From Achromobacter sp. B7 (lineage in GTDB: Bacteria; Pseudomonadota; Gammaproteobacteria; Burkholderiales; Burkholderiaceae_B), in assembly GCF_003600685.1 (NCBI RefSeq), contig NZ_CP032084.1, positions 4,402,001 to 4,466,000 on the forward strand: 64,000 bases of DNA, given 5' to 3'. Below are positions 23,069-31,649 of the stretch, one piece after another. A model generated the notes under the pieces. That model saw only the letters and a program-made list of their open reading frames with translations, was not told the DNA's origin and did not search any database. Position numbers and translations under genes: made by a program. The first letter of the stretch is position 1. Each line of letters begins with the position of its first letter.

Positions 23069-23677
23069 CTACACGTCGAAGAACACCGTTTCGTACGGCC
23101 CCTGCATATGGACGTCGAATCGGTAGATAAGCTCGCCACCCCGCTCGTCCTTGCGCGCCAGCAGGCTGTGGCGCCGCGCGGCATACACGGAATTTAAGAC
23201 CGCGTCCTCTGCATTCGCCTCGGCCTCGTCCTGGAAGTACACGCGCGTGAACACGTGCAGCAACAGCCCTCGCATGGTCACGATCATGTCGATATGCGGC
23301 GCCTCGCCGTCTGCCTGCGACGCCGGCTTGACCGTGTGAAACGCGTAGCGGTGGCCCAGGTCGGTGCCCGTGCCGCAACGCCCGAAGCCCCGAAACCCCA
23401 TGGCCGATGCCTCGTACACATTGCGCGGATACCGGCCCTGCCCGTCCACGTGCGAGATTTCCACCAGTGCGTCCGACACCGGCATGCCATCGCCGTCCAG
23501 CACACGGCCTTCCAGGCGCATGCGCGTACCGCGCGCCTCGTCATCCGCCAGCACGGTGTCAAAGGGCTGATCGAAGTCGTAGCCGTACTGCGCCGCCGTC
23601 AAGCCGTACGCGAAATACGGGCCGACCGTCTGCGATGGCGTCTGCCCAAAATTGTCTTGCAAGCCTTGCATCAACAT
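23069..23677 (-). CDS. pcaG: Protocatechuate 3,4-dioxygenase alpha subunit
   Basis: The alpha subunit of the intradiol dioxygenase that opens protocatechuate to beta-carboxy-cis,cis-muconate. The 202-residue protein starts with the family motif TPSQTVGPYFAYGL and has RMRLEGRVLDGDGMPVSDALVEI and HIDMIVTMRGLLLHVFTRVYF. It lacks the iron ligands, as expected for the alpha chain. It begins nine bases after pcaH and is the last gene of the operon. Confidence 0.95.
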   Translation of the reverse strand: MLMQGLQDNFGQTPSQTVGPYFAYGLTAAQYGYDFDQPFDTVLADDEARGTRMRLEGRVLDGDGMPVSDALVEISHVDGQGRYPRNVYEASAMGFRGFGRCGTGTDLGHRYAFHTVKPASQADGEAPHIDMIVTMRGLLLHVFTRVYFQDEAEANAEDAVLNSVYAARRHSLLARKDERGGELIYRFDVHMQGPYETVFFDV

Positions 23678-23686
23678 GACCCCTCC

Positions 23687-24472
23687 TTAGCCGTTTTCAA
23701 ACGGCGTGCAACGCGCCCCGCGCAGCACGATGTCGAACTGATATCCCAACGCAAAACCTTCTTCGGTCAGGCCCACGCTGAAGTCCGCGATCAGCCGGCT
23801 GCGCGCCGCTTCCGGCGTACCGTTCAGCATCGGGTCGAAGGCATGCAACGGGTCGCCCGGAAAGTACATTTGCGTGACCAGCCGTGTACCGAAGTGCTGG
23901 CCGAAAAGGGATAGATGAATATGCTGCGGGCGCCAGGCGTTGGGATGGTTGCCCCAGGGATAGGCGCCCGGCTTGATCGTCAAGAAGCGGTATCGCCCGT
24001 CCGCATCGGTCAGGCAGCGGCCCGCGCCCAGGAAGTTCGGGTCCAGCGGCGCGTCGTGGCGGTCGGCCTTGTGCACATAGCGGCCGGCCGCATTGGCCTG
24101 CCAGATTTCGATCAGCGTGTGCGACACCGGCCGCCCAAGATCGTCAACTACCCGGCCGGCCAACACCATGCGTTCGCCGATGGGTTCACCATTGCGGCGC
24201 GCATTGCGCGTCAGGTCGTGGTCCAGCTTGCCCACACTGTCGTCGCCAAAGACCGGCCGGCGCATTTCGCCCAACGCCGCGGCCAGGGGCACGAGCGGCA
24301 GTGTCGGGCCGCGCAATTGCGTCGAACGATAGTCCTCGTAGAGATAGGCCGGATGGCTGGCCCAGTCGCGCGGCGACAGGCCCGCGGGTGGGCGCGAGCT
24401 TGACGCCAATGAGGGTCGCGATGACGGGCGCCGCGGCTGCGGCGGGACAGGAGCGGTTTCGGATGAGGTCAT
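23687..24472 (-). CDS. pcaH: Protocatechuate 3,4-dioxygenase beta subunit
   Basis: The catalytic beta subunit, 261 residues. The Fe(III) ligands are visible: tyrosine in AAGRYVHKADRH, tyrosine in KPGAYPWGNHPNAWRPQHIH and the two histidines of the HIH element. An N-terminal stretch of 30 residues rich in proline and serine precedes the conserved DWASHPAYLYEDYRST. The ATG overlaps the upstream dehydrogenase stop by four bases, so translation is coupled. With PcaG it completes conversion of 4-hydroxybenzoate-derived protocatechuate. Confidence 0.95.
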   Translation of the reverse strand: MTSSETAPVPPQPRRPSSRPSLASSSRPPAGLSPRDWASHPAYLYEDYRSTQLRGPTLPLVPLAAALGEMRRPVFGDDSVGKLDHDLTRNARRNGEPIGERMVLAGRVVDDLGRPVSHTLIEIWQANAAGRYVHKADRHDAPLDPNFLGAGRCLTDADGRYRFLTIKPGAYPWGNHPNAWRPQHIHLSLFGQHFGTRLVTQMYFPGDPLHAFDPMLNGTPEAARSRLIADFSVGLTEEGFALGYQFDIVLRGARCTPFENG

Positions 24473-25440
24473 GGGTGTCTCTCGGTCGGAATATCAGATT
24501 GGCGCGCCTGGATCAGGCGCACCAGGCCCAGCAACAGGGCGGTGTGTGGCACCGGCACGCCCGCCGCGCGCGCCCGCGCCACCACTTCGCCGTTGATCGT
24601 TTCAATTTCGGTAGGCCTGCCCGCCAGCACGTCTTGCAACATCGACGGCTTGTGGCCGCGATGATGCGCAATGGCGTGCGCGACGCTGGCATGGCAGGCC
24701 GCCGCGTCGGCGTCGACGCCACTTGCGCGCGCCACGGCGATCACCTCGGACACCACGGTGCGCGCCAGCATCGGGCCGTCAGCCACCTTGCCCAACTGAC
24801 CCACCGCGCAGCCCGAGACGGCGCACAGGCTGTTAAGCGCGGCGTTGAAGGCCACCTTTTGCCAGATCGCCTTCCAGACGTTGGGGTCGACTTCGCATTG
24901 CAAACCGGCGTCATTGAGCACTGTCGCGATGTGCATGACGTCGGTGTCTACGTTGCCGTCGCCTTCACCATCCCCGCCGCTACCGCGCGCCTGCCACATG
25001 CGGATCACGCCGCCGCCATGCGATCTGACGTGGCCGGGCCCCGCCAGATCGGCCGGCCACGTTGTCATGCCGACCAGGATGCGCGCCGGGTCCACATGGC
25101 GCGAAACCGCTTCCAGGTTGCCCAACCCGTTCTGCAAGGTCAGCACCCGCGCAGGTGCGCGCAGCAGCGGCGCCACGCTGCGTAGCGCGGCGTCGGTATG
25201 CAGGCTTTTGGTGAAGAGGATCAACAGGTCCGGCGGCTGCCGGTGGTGCTCGGGCCGCGCCACCGTCATGCCGTGGATGCGCCTGTCGCCCTGGTCGGTC
25301 TCCAGCCGCAAACCGCTGCGGCGTATCGCCTCCAGATGGGCATCGTCGATATCCAGCAACGTCACCTGCCGACCGCTCTCGGCCAGCAACCCGCCAAACA
25401 GGCAACCCATGGCGCCCGCGCCCAGCATCGCGATATTCAT
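24469..25440 (-). CDS. Ketopantoate reductase-family dehydrogenase, possible D-mandelate dehydrogenase
   Basis: A 323-residue protein with a Rossmann motif MLGAGAMGCLFGGLLAESG, KSLHTDAAL, LQNGLGNLE and the C-terminal lysine and asparagine segment WQKVAFNAALNSLCAV, the layout of 2-dehydropantoate 2-reductase (PanE/ApbA). It overlaps both neighbours by four bases inside an aromatic acid operon, so pantothenate synthesis is unlikely. D-mandelate dehydrogenases of lactic acid bacteria belong to this same family, so oxidation of D-4-hydroxymandelate to 4-hydroxybenzoylformate is a reasonable role here. The family call is firm; the substrate is inferred from context. Confidence 0.85.
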   Translation of the reverse strand: MNIAMLGAGAMGCLFGGLLAESGRQVTLLDIDDAHLEAIRRSGLRLETDQGDRRIHGMTVARPEHHRQPPDLLILFTKSLHTDAALRSVAPLLRAPARVLTLQNGLGNLEAVSRHVDPARILVGMTTWPADLAGPGHVRSHGGGVIRMWQARGSGGDGEGDGNVDTDVMHIATVLNDAGLQCEVDPNVWKAIWQKVAFNAALNSLCAVSGCAVGQLGKVADGPMLARTVVSEVIAVARASGVDADAAACHASVAHAIAHHRGHKPSMLQDVLAGRPTEIETINGEVVARARAAGVPVPHTALLLGLVRLIQARQSDIPTERHP

Positions 25441-26894
25441 CGTGTGCCCCCCACGACGGCAACGGTGCGCAGCGGCGGCGCCGCGCGCCTGCCGGGGATA
25501 TGCCGGCGCACCATCAGCAACGCAATCAGCGCAAACACCATGACCGTGCCCAGTAACAGCAGGTAGCCCTGCGCGCCGCCCAGCGTGATGACGGTTGCGC
25601 CGACGAAGGCGCTAAGGATGGCGCCAAGACGCCCGAAAGCCAGCGCCCCCGCCGTGCCGGTGGCGCGCACGCCGGTGGCATAGACGTACGCGCACAGCGC
25701 ATACATGGTGGATTGCACGGCGTTGACGAACAGCCCGTGAACGCCGAACCCAAACACCAGCAAGGAAGAGCTTTGCCGCACGTCGACCATCAGCATCAGG
25801 AAGGCGCTGCCCAGCGCGCCCACGCAGCAGATGGCAAGCGGCCAACGCGAGCCCCAGCGCGTCATGGCGACGGCGCACACCAGCGCCCCGATCACGCCTC
25901 CGAGGTTGTAGGCGGTCAGCCCGGACGCGGCCACCGCCAGCGGCAAGCCTTCCGAGGTCAGCATCGTGGGCAACCAGCTGAACGCGCTGTACACCGCCGT
26001 CAGGCACATGAAGAAGGCCACCCAGATGGCGATGGTGTCGGCGCCGTAGCCCTTCGAGAACAAGGCCCGCACGCCACGCTGCGGCTGGGCGCCCGGCTGT
26101 TCAAGCGCCTGCTCGACGGCGTCGGTGTAGTGCACGCCTTGCGGCATGGGCCGGCCCATGCGGCCCAGCAACGCGCCCAACTCGTTCCAGCGCTCGGGTC
26201 GGCGCGCCAGGAATCGGGGCGATTCGGGCAACGTGGCCATCAAGGCAAAGCCCAGGGCGATGGGCAGCGATCCGCCGATGAAGAACGAAGCGCGCCACCC
26301 ATACAAAGGTAGGACATACGCCGAAAACAGGCCCGCCAGCATCCCGCCCAAAGGCACGCAGACGATGGTGGCCGTGACTGCCAGCGTGCGGCGACGCGCG
26401 GGCGTGAATTCGGCGGTAACCGTCGTGGAACTGGGCAGCGCGCCACCGATGCCTAGGCCGGCAATGAAGCGCAGCACGGCCACGGTCAGGGCATCGGGCG
26501 CCAGCCCGATGGCGCACGTGGCTGTGCCAAACACAAACACGCTGACGATGACGGCCATGCGGCGGCCGTAGCGGTCGGCGAACAGGCCGGCGCACGCGCT
26601 GCCGATCCCCATGCCGATCAGGCCGGACGCCACGGCGGGCGCGAAAGCCTCGCGCGTGATGCCCCATTCCTGGATCATCATCGGAATCGCAAAGCCGATC
26701 AGTTGGCCATCAAACCCGTCCATGACGATGGACATGGCGGCAAGCATCACCACAAACTTCTGCATGGACGTGAAGGGGCCGTTGTCCAGCAGGTCGCCGA
26801 CGTCGGCGCTACCGGGGTCGGCGCTACCGGGATCGACGTTACGGCGGTCGGGCGGCGCGGCGCGAACCGCCGCGTTCTGGGCACTACGAGTCAT
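25437..26894 (-). CDS. MFS aromatic acid transporter (AAHS type)
   Basis: A 485-residue twelve-helix transporter. The helix 1 segment MDGFDGQLIGFAIPMM and the loop GLFADRYGRRMAV fit the aromatic acid:H+ symporter family of PcaK and BenK. The large central loop (RFLARRPERWNELGALLGRMG) and later helices are intact. The start at 26894 has AAAGGAG upstream; a 22-residue longer frame is not preferred. The N-terminus has a small repeat (DPGSADPGSADVGD). It probably imports 4-hydroxymandelate, 4-hydroxybenzoate or protocatechuate. Confidence 0.9.
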   Translation of the reverse strand: MTRSAQNAAVRAAPPDRRNVDPGSADPGSADVGDLLDNGPFTSMQKFVVMLAAMSIVMDGFDGQLIGFAIPMMIQEWGITREAFAPAVASGLIGMGIGSACAGLFADRYGRRMAVIVSVFVFGTATCAIGLAPDALTVAVLRFIAGLGIGGALPSSTTVTAEFTPARRRTLAVTATIVCVPLGGMLAGLFSAYVLPLYGWRASFFIGGSLPIALGFALMATLPESPRFLARRPERWNELGALLGRMGRPMPQGVHYTDAVEQALEQPGAQPQRGVRALFSKGYGADTIAIWVAFFMCLTAVYSAFSWLPTMLTSEGLPLAVAASGLTAYNLGGVIGALVCAVAMTRWGSRWPLAICCVGALGSAFLMLMVDVRQSSSLLVFGFGVHGLFVNAVQSTMYALCAYVYATGVRATGTAGALAFGRLGAILSAFVGATVITLGGAQGYLLLLGTVMVFALIALLMVRRHIPGRRAAPPLRTVAVVGGTR

Positions 26895-26925
26895 GCTGGT
26901 TCTCCTTTGCGGAAATAGCCCGCGT

Positions 26926-28155
26926 TCAGTCCCAGGGCGGCGCCATGGGCAGCCCCACATAGTTTTCCGCCAGCGTGGTGCACGCGGCGCGTGATTGCGT
27001 CAGGTAGTCGAGTTCGGCGTCTTGTAGCTTGCGGTCAAAGGCGTCCGCGTGGGGATAACGGTGCAGCAACGCCGTCATCCATTTTGAAAACCGCTGCGCG
27101 CGCCAAACGCGGCGCAAGGCGTCAGCGCTGTAGGTGTCCAGCAGGTCGTCTTTGCCATGCCGATAGAAACGAGTTAGCGCGCGCGACAGCAGGCACACGT
27201 CGGACACGGCCAGGTTCAAGCCCTTGGCGCCGGTTGGCGGCACCACATGGGCGGCGTCGCCCGCCAGGAACAGGCGGCCGTGCCGCATGGGCTCGGTCAC
27301 CCTGCTGCGCATGCCGATGACGGTCTTGTCGAAGATGGGGCCTTCCTTGGGCGCCCAGCCGTCTGGCGTGGCCAGGCGGGCGCGCAGCGTGGCCCAGATG
27401 CGGTCATCGGACCAGTCGCAGGGGGCCTCGCGCGGGTCGCATTGCAGGTACATGCGTTGCACCTCGCGCGACCGGGTGCTGACCAGCGCAAAGCCGTCGG
27501 CGCCCAAGGCGTAGATCAGCTCGTCGGAAGACGGCGGTGCCTGGCACAAGATGCCCAGCCAGCCGAACGGGTAGCGGTGCTCAAGGGTGTGCAAGGCATG
27601 GGGGGCGATGGCGGCGCGGCTGACGCCGTGCGTGCCGTCGCAGCCCACGACAAAATCCGCGCGCAGCGAGACGGGGACGCCGCCGTCATCGCGGAACCGA
27701 ACCACGGGTCCGGATGACGCCGTGGTGTGTGGGGCGCGGGGCACATCGTTGGCATGGGTGACGTCGTGCAGCGTGACGTCGGTGACGTTGAAGCGCACGT
27801 CGCCCCCCGCCGCCAACCGCGCATCGAGCAAGTCGTTGATGACTTCGTGCTGCGCGTAAACCATTACCGCGCGCCCGCCCGTCAGGTCGACAAAGTCGAT
27901 ACGGCGGTCAACGCCGCCAACCCGCAACACCGTGCCTTCGTGCCGAAAGCCTTCGCTGCGCAGCCGCCCGCCCAAGCCGACTTCGGTCAACACGTCGACC
28001 GTGCCCTGCTCCAGCACCCCCGCGCGCACGGTGGCGCGGATGGTTTCCTGGCCACGGCATTCCAGCACCACGGAATCGACGCCCTGCAAGTGCAACAACT
28101 GCGACAGCATCAGCCCGGCCGGGCCGGCCCCGATGATGGCTACCTGAGTACGCAT
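26926..28155 (-). CDS. pobA: 4-hydroxybenzoate 3-monooxygenase
   Basis: PobA hydroxylates 4-hydroxybenzoate to protocatechuate with FAD and NADPH. The 409-residue protein begins MRTQVAIIGAGPAGLMLSQLLH and has RAGVLEQGTVD, GCDGTHGVSR, YPFGWLGILCQ, FLAGDAAHVVPPTGAKGLNLA and AENYVGLP, all typical of PobA. The start at 28155 is set by similarity and an AAGGA site; the longer frame to 28266 reads through repeats. It lies 31 bases before the MFS gene. Confidence 0.95.
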   Translation of the reverse strand: MRTQVAIIGAGPAGLMLSQLLHLQGVDSVVLECRGQETIRATVRAGVLEQGTVDVLTEVGLGGRLRSEGFRHEGTVLRVGGVDRRIDFVDLTGGRAVMVYAQHEVINDLLDARLAAGGDVRFNVTDVTLHDVTHANDVPRAPHTTASSGPVVRFRDDGGVPVSLRADFVVGCDGTHGVSRAAIAPHALHTLEHRYPFGWLGILCQAPPSSDELIYALGADGFALVSTRSREVQRMYLQCDPREAPCDWSDDRIWATLRARLATPDGWAPKEGPIFDKTVIGMRSRVTEPMRHGRLFLAGDAAHVVPPTGAKGLNLAVSDVCLLSRALTRFYRHGKDDLLDTYSADALRRVWRAQRFSKWMTALLHRYPHADAFDRKLQDAELDYLTQSRAACTTLAENYVGLPMAPPWD

Positions 28156-28170
28156 ACATGGTCCTTTGGC

Positions 28171-28234
28171 AAAGGGAAGGCGGAAAGGAAGGTGGAGTGG
28201 GAGGCGAAGTGGAAGGCGAAGTGGAACGCGAAGC
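28171..28234. repeat. Purine-rich 12-base tandem repeat in the aldehyde dehydrogenase-pobA gap
   Basis: About five degenerate copies of GGCGAAGTGGAA fill most of the 107-base gap, all purine-rich on the plus strand. The repeat is not part of either gene. Confidence 0.65.
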
Positions 28235-28262
28235 CAACGCCGAGAGCAACGCCCGCCCCGCG

Positions 28263-29753
28263 TCAAAACGCGTAGTCACGTGGCGTGGTTTGCACCGTGA
28301 GCCAGCGCAGGTCGGTAAAGGCGTCGATGCCGGCCTTGCCGCCAAAGCGTCCCATGCCGCTTTCCTTCATGCCGCCGAACGGCATCTGGGCCTCGTCGTG
28401 GACGGTGGCCCCGTTGACGTGGCAAATGCCGGATTCAATCCGACGCGCCACGGCGATGGCGCGCCCCACGTCGCGCCCGAACACCGCCGACGCCAGCCCG
28501 TATTCGTTGTCGTTGGCGCAGGCCACGGCTTCTTCCACGCCGCTGACGCGCACGATGCCCGTGACCGGCCCGAAGGCCTCTTCGCGGTACAGCCGCATGC
28601 TGGGCGTCACGTGGTCGATCAGGGTGGCCGGCATCAAGGTGGTGTTGGACTTGCCGCCTGCCACCAAGCGGCCGCCTTGCGCCAGCGCGTCGTCGATCAG
28701 GGCATTGCAGAGCTTGACCGCGTTCATGTCGACCACGGCGCCCAGCGCCACGGCGGCTTCGCGCGGATCCCCCAGCGGCAGCCCGGCTGCGCGGTCGGCC
28801 AGCTTTTGCACGAAGGCGTCGGCCACCGTGCGGTCGACGATGATGCGTTCGGTGGCCATGCAGGTCTGCCCGGAATTGGCAAAGGCGCCGAACACGGCGG
28901 CACGCGCGGCCGCGTCCAGGTCGGCGTCATCGAGCACCACGAAAGGCGCCTTGCCGCCAAGCTCAAGAACGACAGGTTTCAGATGATTTGCGCACGCCGA
29001 AGCGATACGCCTGCCTACCTGCGTGGACCCCATGAAGCTGACGCGCCGCACCGACGGGTGCGCCACCATGGCCTCGACGACGGTGGCCGCGTCGGCCGGC
29101 GCGTTTGTGATGAAGTTCAGCACGCCTCGCGGAAAGCCCACCGCTTGCAGCGTGTGCATGACCAGCCCATGCGTGGCCGGGCACAAGCCGCTGCCCTTGA
29201 GCACAACGGTATTGCCGCAAGCCAGCGGCGTGGCGATGGCGCGCACGGCAAGAATGACCGGCGCGTTCCAGGCCGCGATGCCCAGCACCACGCCCGCCGG
29301 CTGGCGCACGGCCAGCGCCAGGTTGCCCGGCACATCGGACGGGATGACCTCGCCGCTGACCTGGGTGGTCAGCGCGGCCGCCTCCAGCAGCACGCTGACG
29401 GCAAGTTGGACATTGAACCGTGCCCAGCCGGCCGAGGCGCCGGTTTCAAGTGCCATGATGTCGGCAAACGATTGCGCCCGGGCCTGGATGGCTTCTGCCG
29501 CGCGCATGAGTAGTTGGCGCCGTTCACCCGGGCCGGTGGCCGACCAGGACGGAAATGCGGCCGACGCGGCTTGCACGGCGGCCACGGCGTCCTGCACGCT
29601 GGCCGCGGGCGCCAGCGAGGCAATGCTGCCGTCCAGCGGACTGTGGCGCTTGAACGTCAGGCCGTCGCGCGCGCCGGTGGCGTCGCCGTTGATCAATAGG
29701 GATACCTGCGCGGGAGAAACCTGCACGGGAACCTGCACGGGGGATACCTGCAT
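28263..29753 (-). CDS. Aldehyde dehydrogenase (benzaldehyde/4-hydroxybenzaldehyde type)
   Basis: A 496-residue NAD(P)-dependent aldehyde dehydrogenase. The glutamate base lies in VVLELGGKAPFVV and the nucleophile cysteine in ANSGQTCMATERI; PFGGMKESGMGRFGG is near the end. The sequence resembles benzaldehyde and vanillin dehydrogenases. AAGGAGG lies ten bases before the ATG. The first 18 residues are an odd repeat (QVSPVQVPVQVSPAQV). It follows the benzoylformate decarboxylase, whose product would be its substrate, so I expect 4-hydroxybenzaldehyde to 4-hydroxybenzoate. Confidence 0.88.
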   Translation of the reverse strand: MQVSPVQVPVQVSPAQVSLLINGDATGARDGLTFKRHSPLDGSIASLAPAASVQDAVAAVQAASAAFPSWSATGPGERRQLLMRAAEAIQARAQSFADIMALETGASAGWARFNVQLAVSVLLEAAALTTQVSGEVIPSDVPGNLALAVRQPAGVVLGIAAWNAPVILAVRAIATPLACGNTVVLKGSGLCPATHGLVMHTLQAVGFPRGVLNFITNAPADAATVVEAMVAHPSVRRVSFMGSTQVGRRIASACANHLKPVVLELGGKAPFVVLDDADLDAAARAAVFGAFANSGQTCMATERIIVDRTVADAFVQKLADRAAGLPLGDPREAAVALGAVVDMNAVKLCNALIDDALAQGGRLVAGGKSNTTLMPATLIDHVTPSMRLYREEAFGPVTGIVRVSGVEEAVACANDNEYGLASAVFGRDVGRAIAVARRIESGICHVNGATVHDEAQMPFGGMKESGMGRFGGKAGIDAFTDLRWLTVQTTPRDYAF

Positions 29754-29807
29754 GGCGCTGTGGCCTCCTTGGGGATACGACTTGCCGCGAGTTGGGGTCC
29801 GACGTCA

Positions 29808-29844
29808 GGTTCCAGGAACCTGGGGTCCGGAGTCAGACTCCGGA
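29808..29844. repeat. Two adjacent palindromes (REP-like) in the decarboxylase-dehydrogenase gap
   Basis: GGTTCC-A-GGAACC (29808-29820) is followed by TCCGGAGT-CAG-ACTCCGGA (29826-29844). Two strong hairpins in tandem inside an operon look like a REP-type element that could protect or attenuate the transcript. Confidence 0.55.
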
Positions 29845-29861
29845 AACCCCGCGGACAGGAT

Positions 29862-31508
29862 TCAGGACACCCGCACTTCAACCAGCGTGGGGCTGCCGCT
29901 GGCCATGGCGTCGGCCAGTACCGCGCCCAGGCGCGCGGCGTCCGACACGCGCACGCCGCCGCAGCCCAGCCCCCGGGCCAGCGCAACGAAGTCAATGCCG
30001 GGCAGTTCGGTGCCCATGACCTTGTCGTGCGGCCCGAAGCCGAATGCCGGCGCAAAGTCTTGCAGCGCGGCATAGCGGCGGTTGTTGAGAATGACGAAGG
30101 TGATCGGCAGCTTGTGCTGCGCGGCGCTCCAGAGCGCTTGTATCGAGTACAGGCTGGAACCGTCGCCGATCAGCGCGATGACACGCCGGTCGGGCTTGCC
30201 CAGCGCTACGCCCACCGCTGCGGGCATGCCATAACCCAGGCCGCCGCTGTCCATGGTGTAGAAGGTTTGCGAGCGCACGTGCGGCAGATAGTGCTGCATG
30301 ACGGGTCGGGCGCTGGGGGCTTCTTCCACGACGATGTCGGACGGGTCGCGCATGGCGGCCAGCGTCTGCAGCACGAAGGCGGTGGACATCGGCGAAGACG
30401 GGCCGGGCGCGGGACTGGCGGCGCGCCGCGCGGGCAAGGGCCGCATGATGGGCGCGGGCCGCGCCAGCAGATCGCGCAGGCACAGGCGGATACTGCCCAC
30501 GGCCGCCAGCCCCGCCGGCGCCCACGCCGCCGTGTCCGGGTCGTCGGTCAGCAGGCAAAGCTCGGCGCCGTCGGGCACGTGCGGCCCGGCGCCGTCGACG
30601 TGATAGGTAAAGGCGGGCGCCCCCACCACCAGGATCAGATCGTGCCCTTGCAGGCGGGCGACGATGCCCTCGCGCGCGGCCGGCAAAAACCCGGCGAAGA
30701 GGCGATGGCGTTCCGGGAAGCTGCAACGGCCCGACATGGGCGCGGCCCACACGCGCGCGCTGTGCAGTTCGGCCAGCGCCACGATTTCGTTCCAGGCGCC
30801 GTCGCGGTCCACGGCAGCGCCCACGACCATGGCGGGGCGTCGGCAGGCGTCCAGCAAGGCGCCGATGCGCCCGATGGCCTCGGGCTGCGGGCGCAGTTCA
30901 GTGCTGACGCCGCGATGCGCCAACGGCGGCGAAGGCGCGTCCCAGTCGTCTACGGGCACGGACACCAGCACGGGCCCACGCGGCGGCATCATGGCCAGGT
31001 AGTAGGCGCGCGCGATGGCCAGTGGCACGTCTTGCGCGCGGGCGGGCTCGGTGCTCCATTTGACGTAAGGCCGGGGCAACTCGGTGGCATTGCTGGAAGA
31101 CAGGAAGGGGTCGAAGGGCAGGATGCCGCGCGCCTGCTGGCCGGCGACCACCACCATGGGCGTACGGTTCTTGTATGCCGTGAACAGGTTGCCCATGGCG
31201 TTGCCGACCCCGGCCGCCGAATGCAGGTTGACCATCGACGCATTGCGCGTGGCTTGCGCATAACCGTCGGCCATGCCTACCACCGTGGCTTCCTGCAAGC
31301 CCAGCACATAGCGGAAATCATCGGGAAACCCGCGAAACATGGGCAGCTCGGTTGAGCCCGGGTTGGCGAATACCGACGTCATGCCGACGCGGCGCATCAG
31401 GTCGTAGACGGCGTCGCGCACGGTGGGCGGCTGCGGGGGCGGGACCAGGTCGGACTCGCTACCAGAGGCGTTCAGCGCGCCTAAAAGGCCAAAAACGGGT
31501 CCGTTCAT
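29862..31508 (-). CDS. mdlC: Benzoylformate decarboxylase (thiamine diphosphate enzyme)
   Basis: MdlC decarboxylates benzoylformate or its 4-hydroxy form to the aldehyde. The 548-residue protein has the three conserved N-terminal active-site features: serine in FANPGSTELPMF, glutamate in GLQEATVVGMADGYA, histidine in LHSAAGVGNAMGNL. The ThDP motif is LIGDGSSLYSIQALWSA with NNRRY after it. A Bordetella-like first 20 residues precede them. The start at 31508 has AGGA upstream; the frame to 31574 is not preferred. It is the first gene of the seven-gene operon and is divergent from the LysR gene. Confidence 0.9.
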   Translation of the reverse strand: MNGPVFGLLGALNASGSESDLVPPPQPPTVRDAVYDLMRRVGMTSVFANPGSTELPMFRGFPDDFRYVLGLQEATVVGMADGYAQATRNASMVNLHSAAGVGNAMGNLFTAYKNRTPMVVVAGQQARGILPFDPFLSSSNATELPRPYVKWSTEPARAQDVPLAIARAYYLAMMPPRGPVLVSVPVDDWDAPSPPLAHRGVSTELRPQPEAIGRIGALLDACRRPAMVVGAAVDRDGAWNEIVALAELHSARVWAAPMSGRCSFPERHRLFAGFLPAAREGIVARLQGHDLILVVGAPAFTYHVDGAGPHVPDGAELCLLTDDPDTAAWAPAGLAAVGSIRLCLRDLLARPAPIMRPLPARRAASPAPGPSSPMSTAFVLQTLAAMRDPSDIVVEEAPSARPVMQHYLPHVRSQTFYTMDSGGLGYGMPAAVGVALGKPDRRVIALIGDGSSLYSIQALWSAAQHKLPITFVILNNRRYAALQDFAPAFGFGPHDKVMGTELPGIDFVALARGLGCGGVRVSDAARLGAVLADAMASGSPTLVEVRVS

Positions 31509-31615
31509 AGCTTGGGTCCTTGTGGTGAGGTGGCGGGGTTGACGAGGCGCCGGGCTGGGCCTGGGCACGGTCAACAGCGATGGCAGAGTGTCGCCCCCCC
31601 TAGCAGACTTGAGAA

Positions 31616-31627
31616 TTGATATATCGA
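31616..31627. promoter_or_regulatory. Candidate LysR operator
   Basis: TTGATATATCGA is an imperfect palindrome with an ATAT centre, 22 bases before the LysR start and in the 141-base divergent gap. It fits the T-N11-A style only loosely. Confidence 0.35.
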
Positions 31628-31649
31628 GACAAAGTCATTACGCTTTGGC

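Noticed and set aside
29760..31355. Open frame of 531 codons on the plus strand
   Set aside because: Antisense shadow of the benzoylformate decarboxylase gene.
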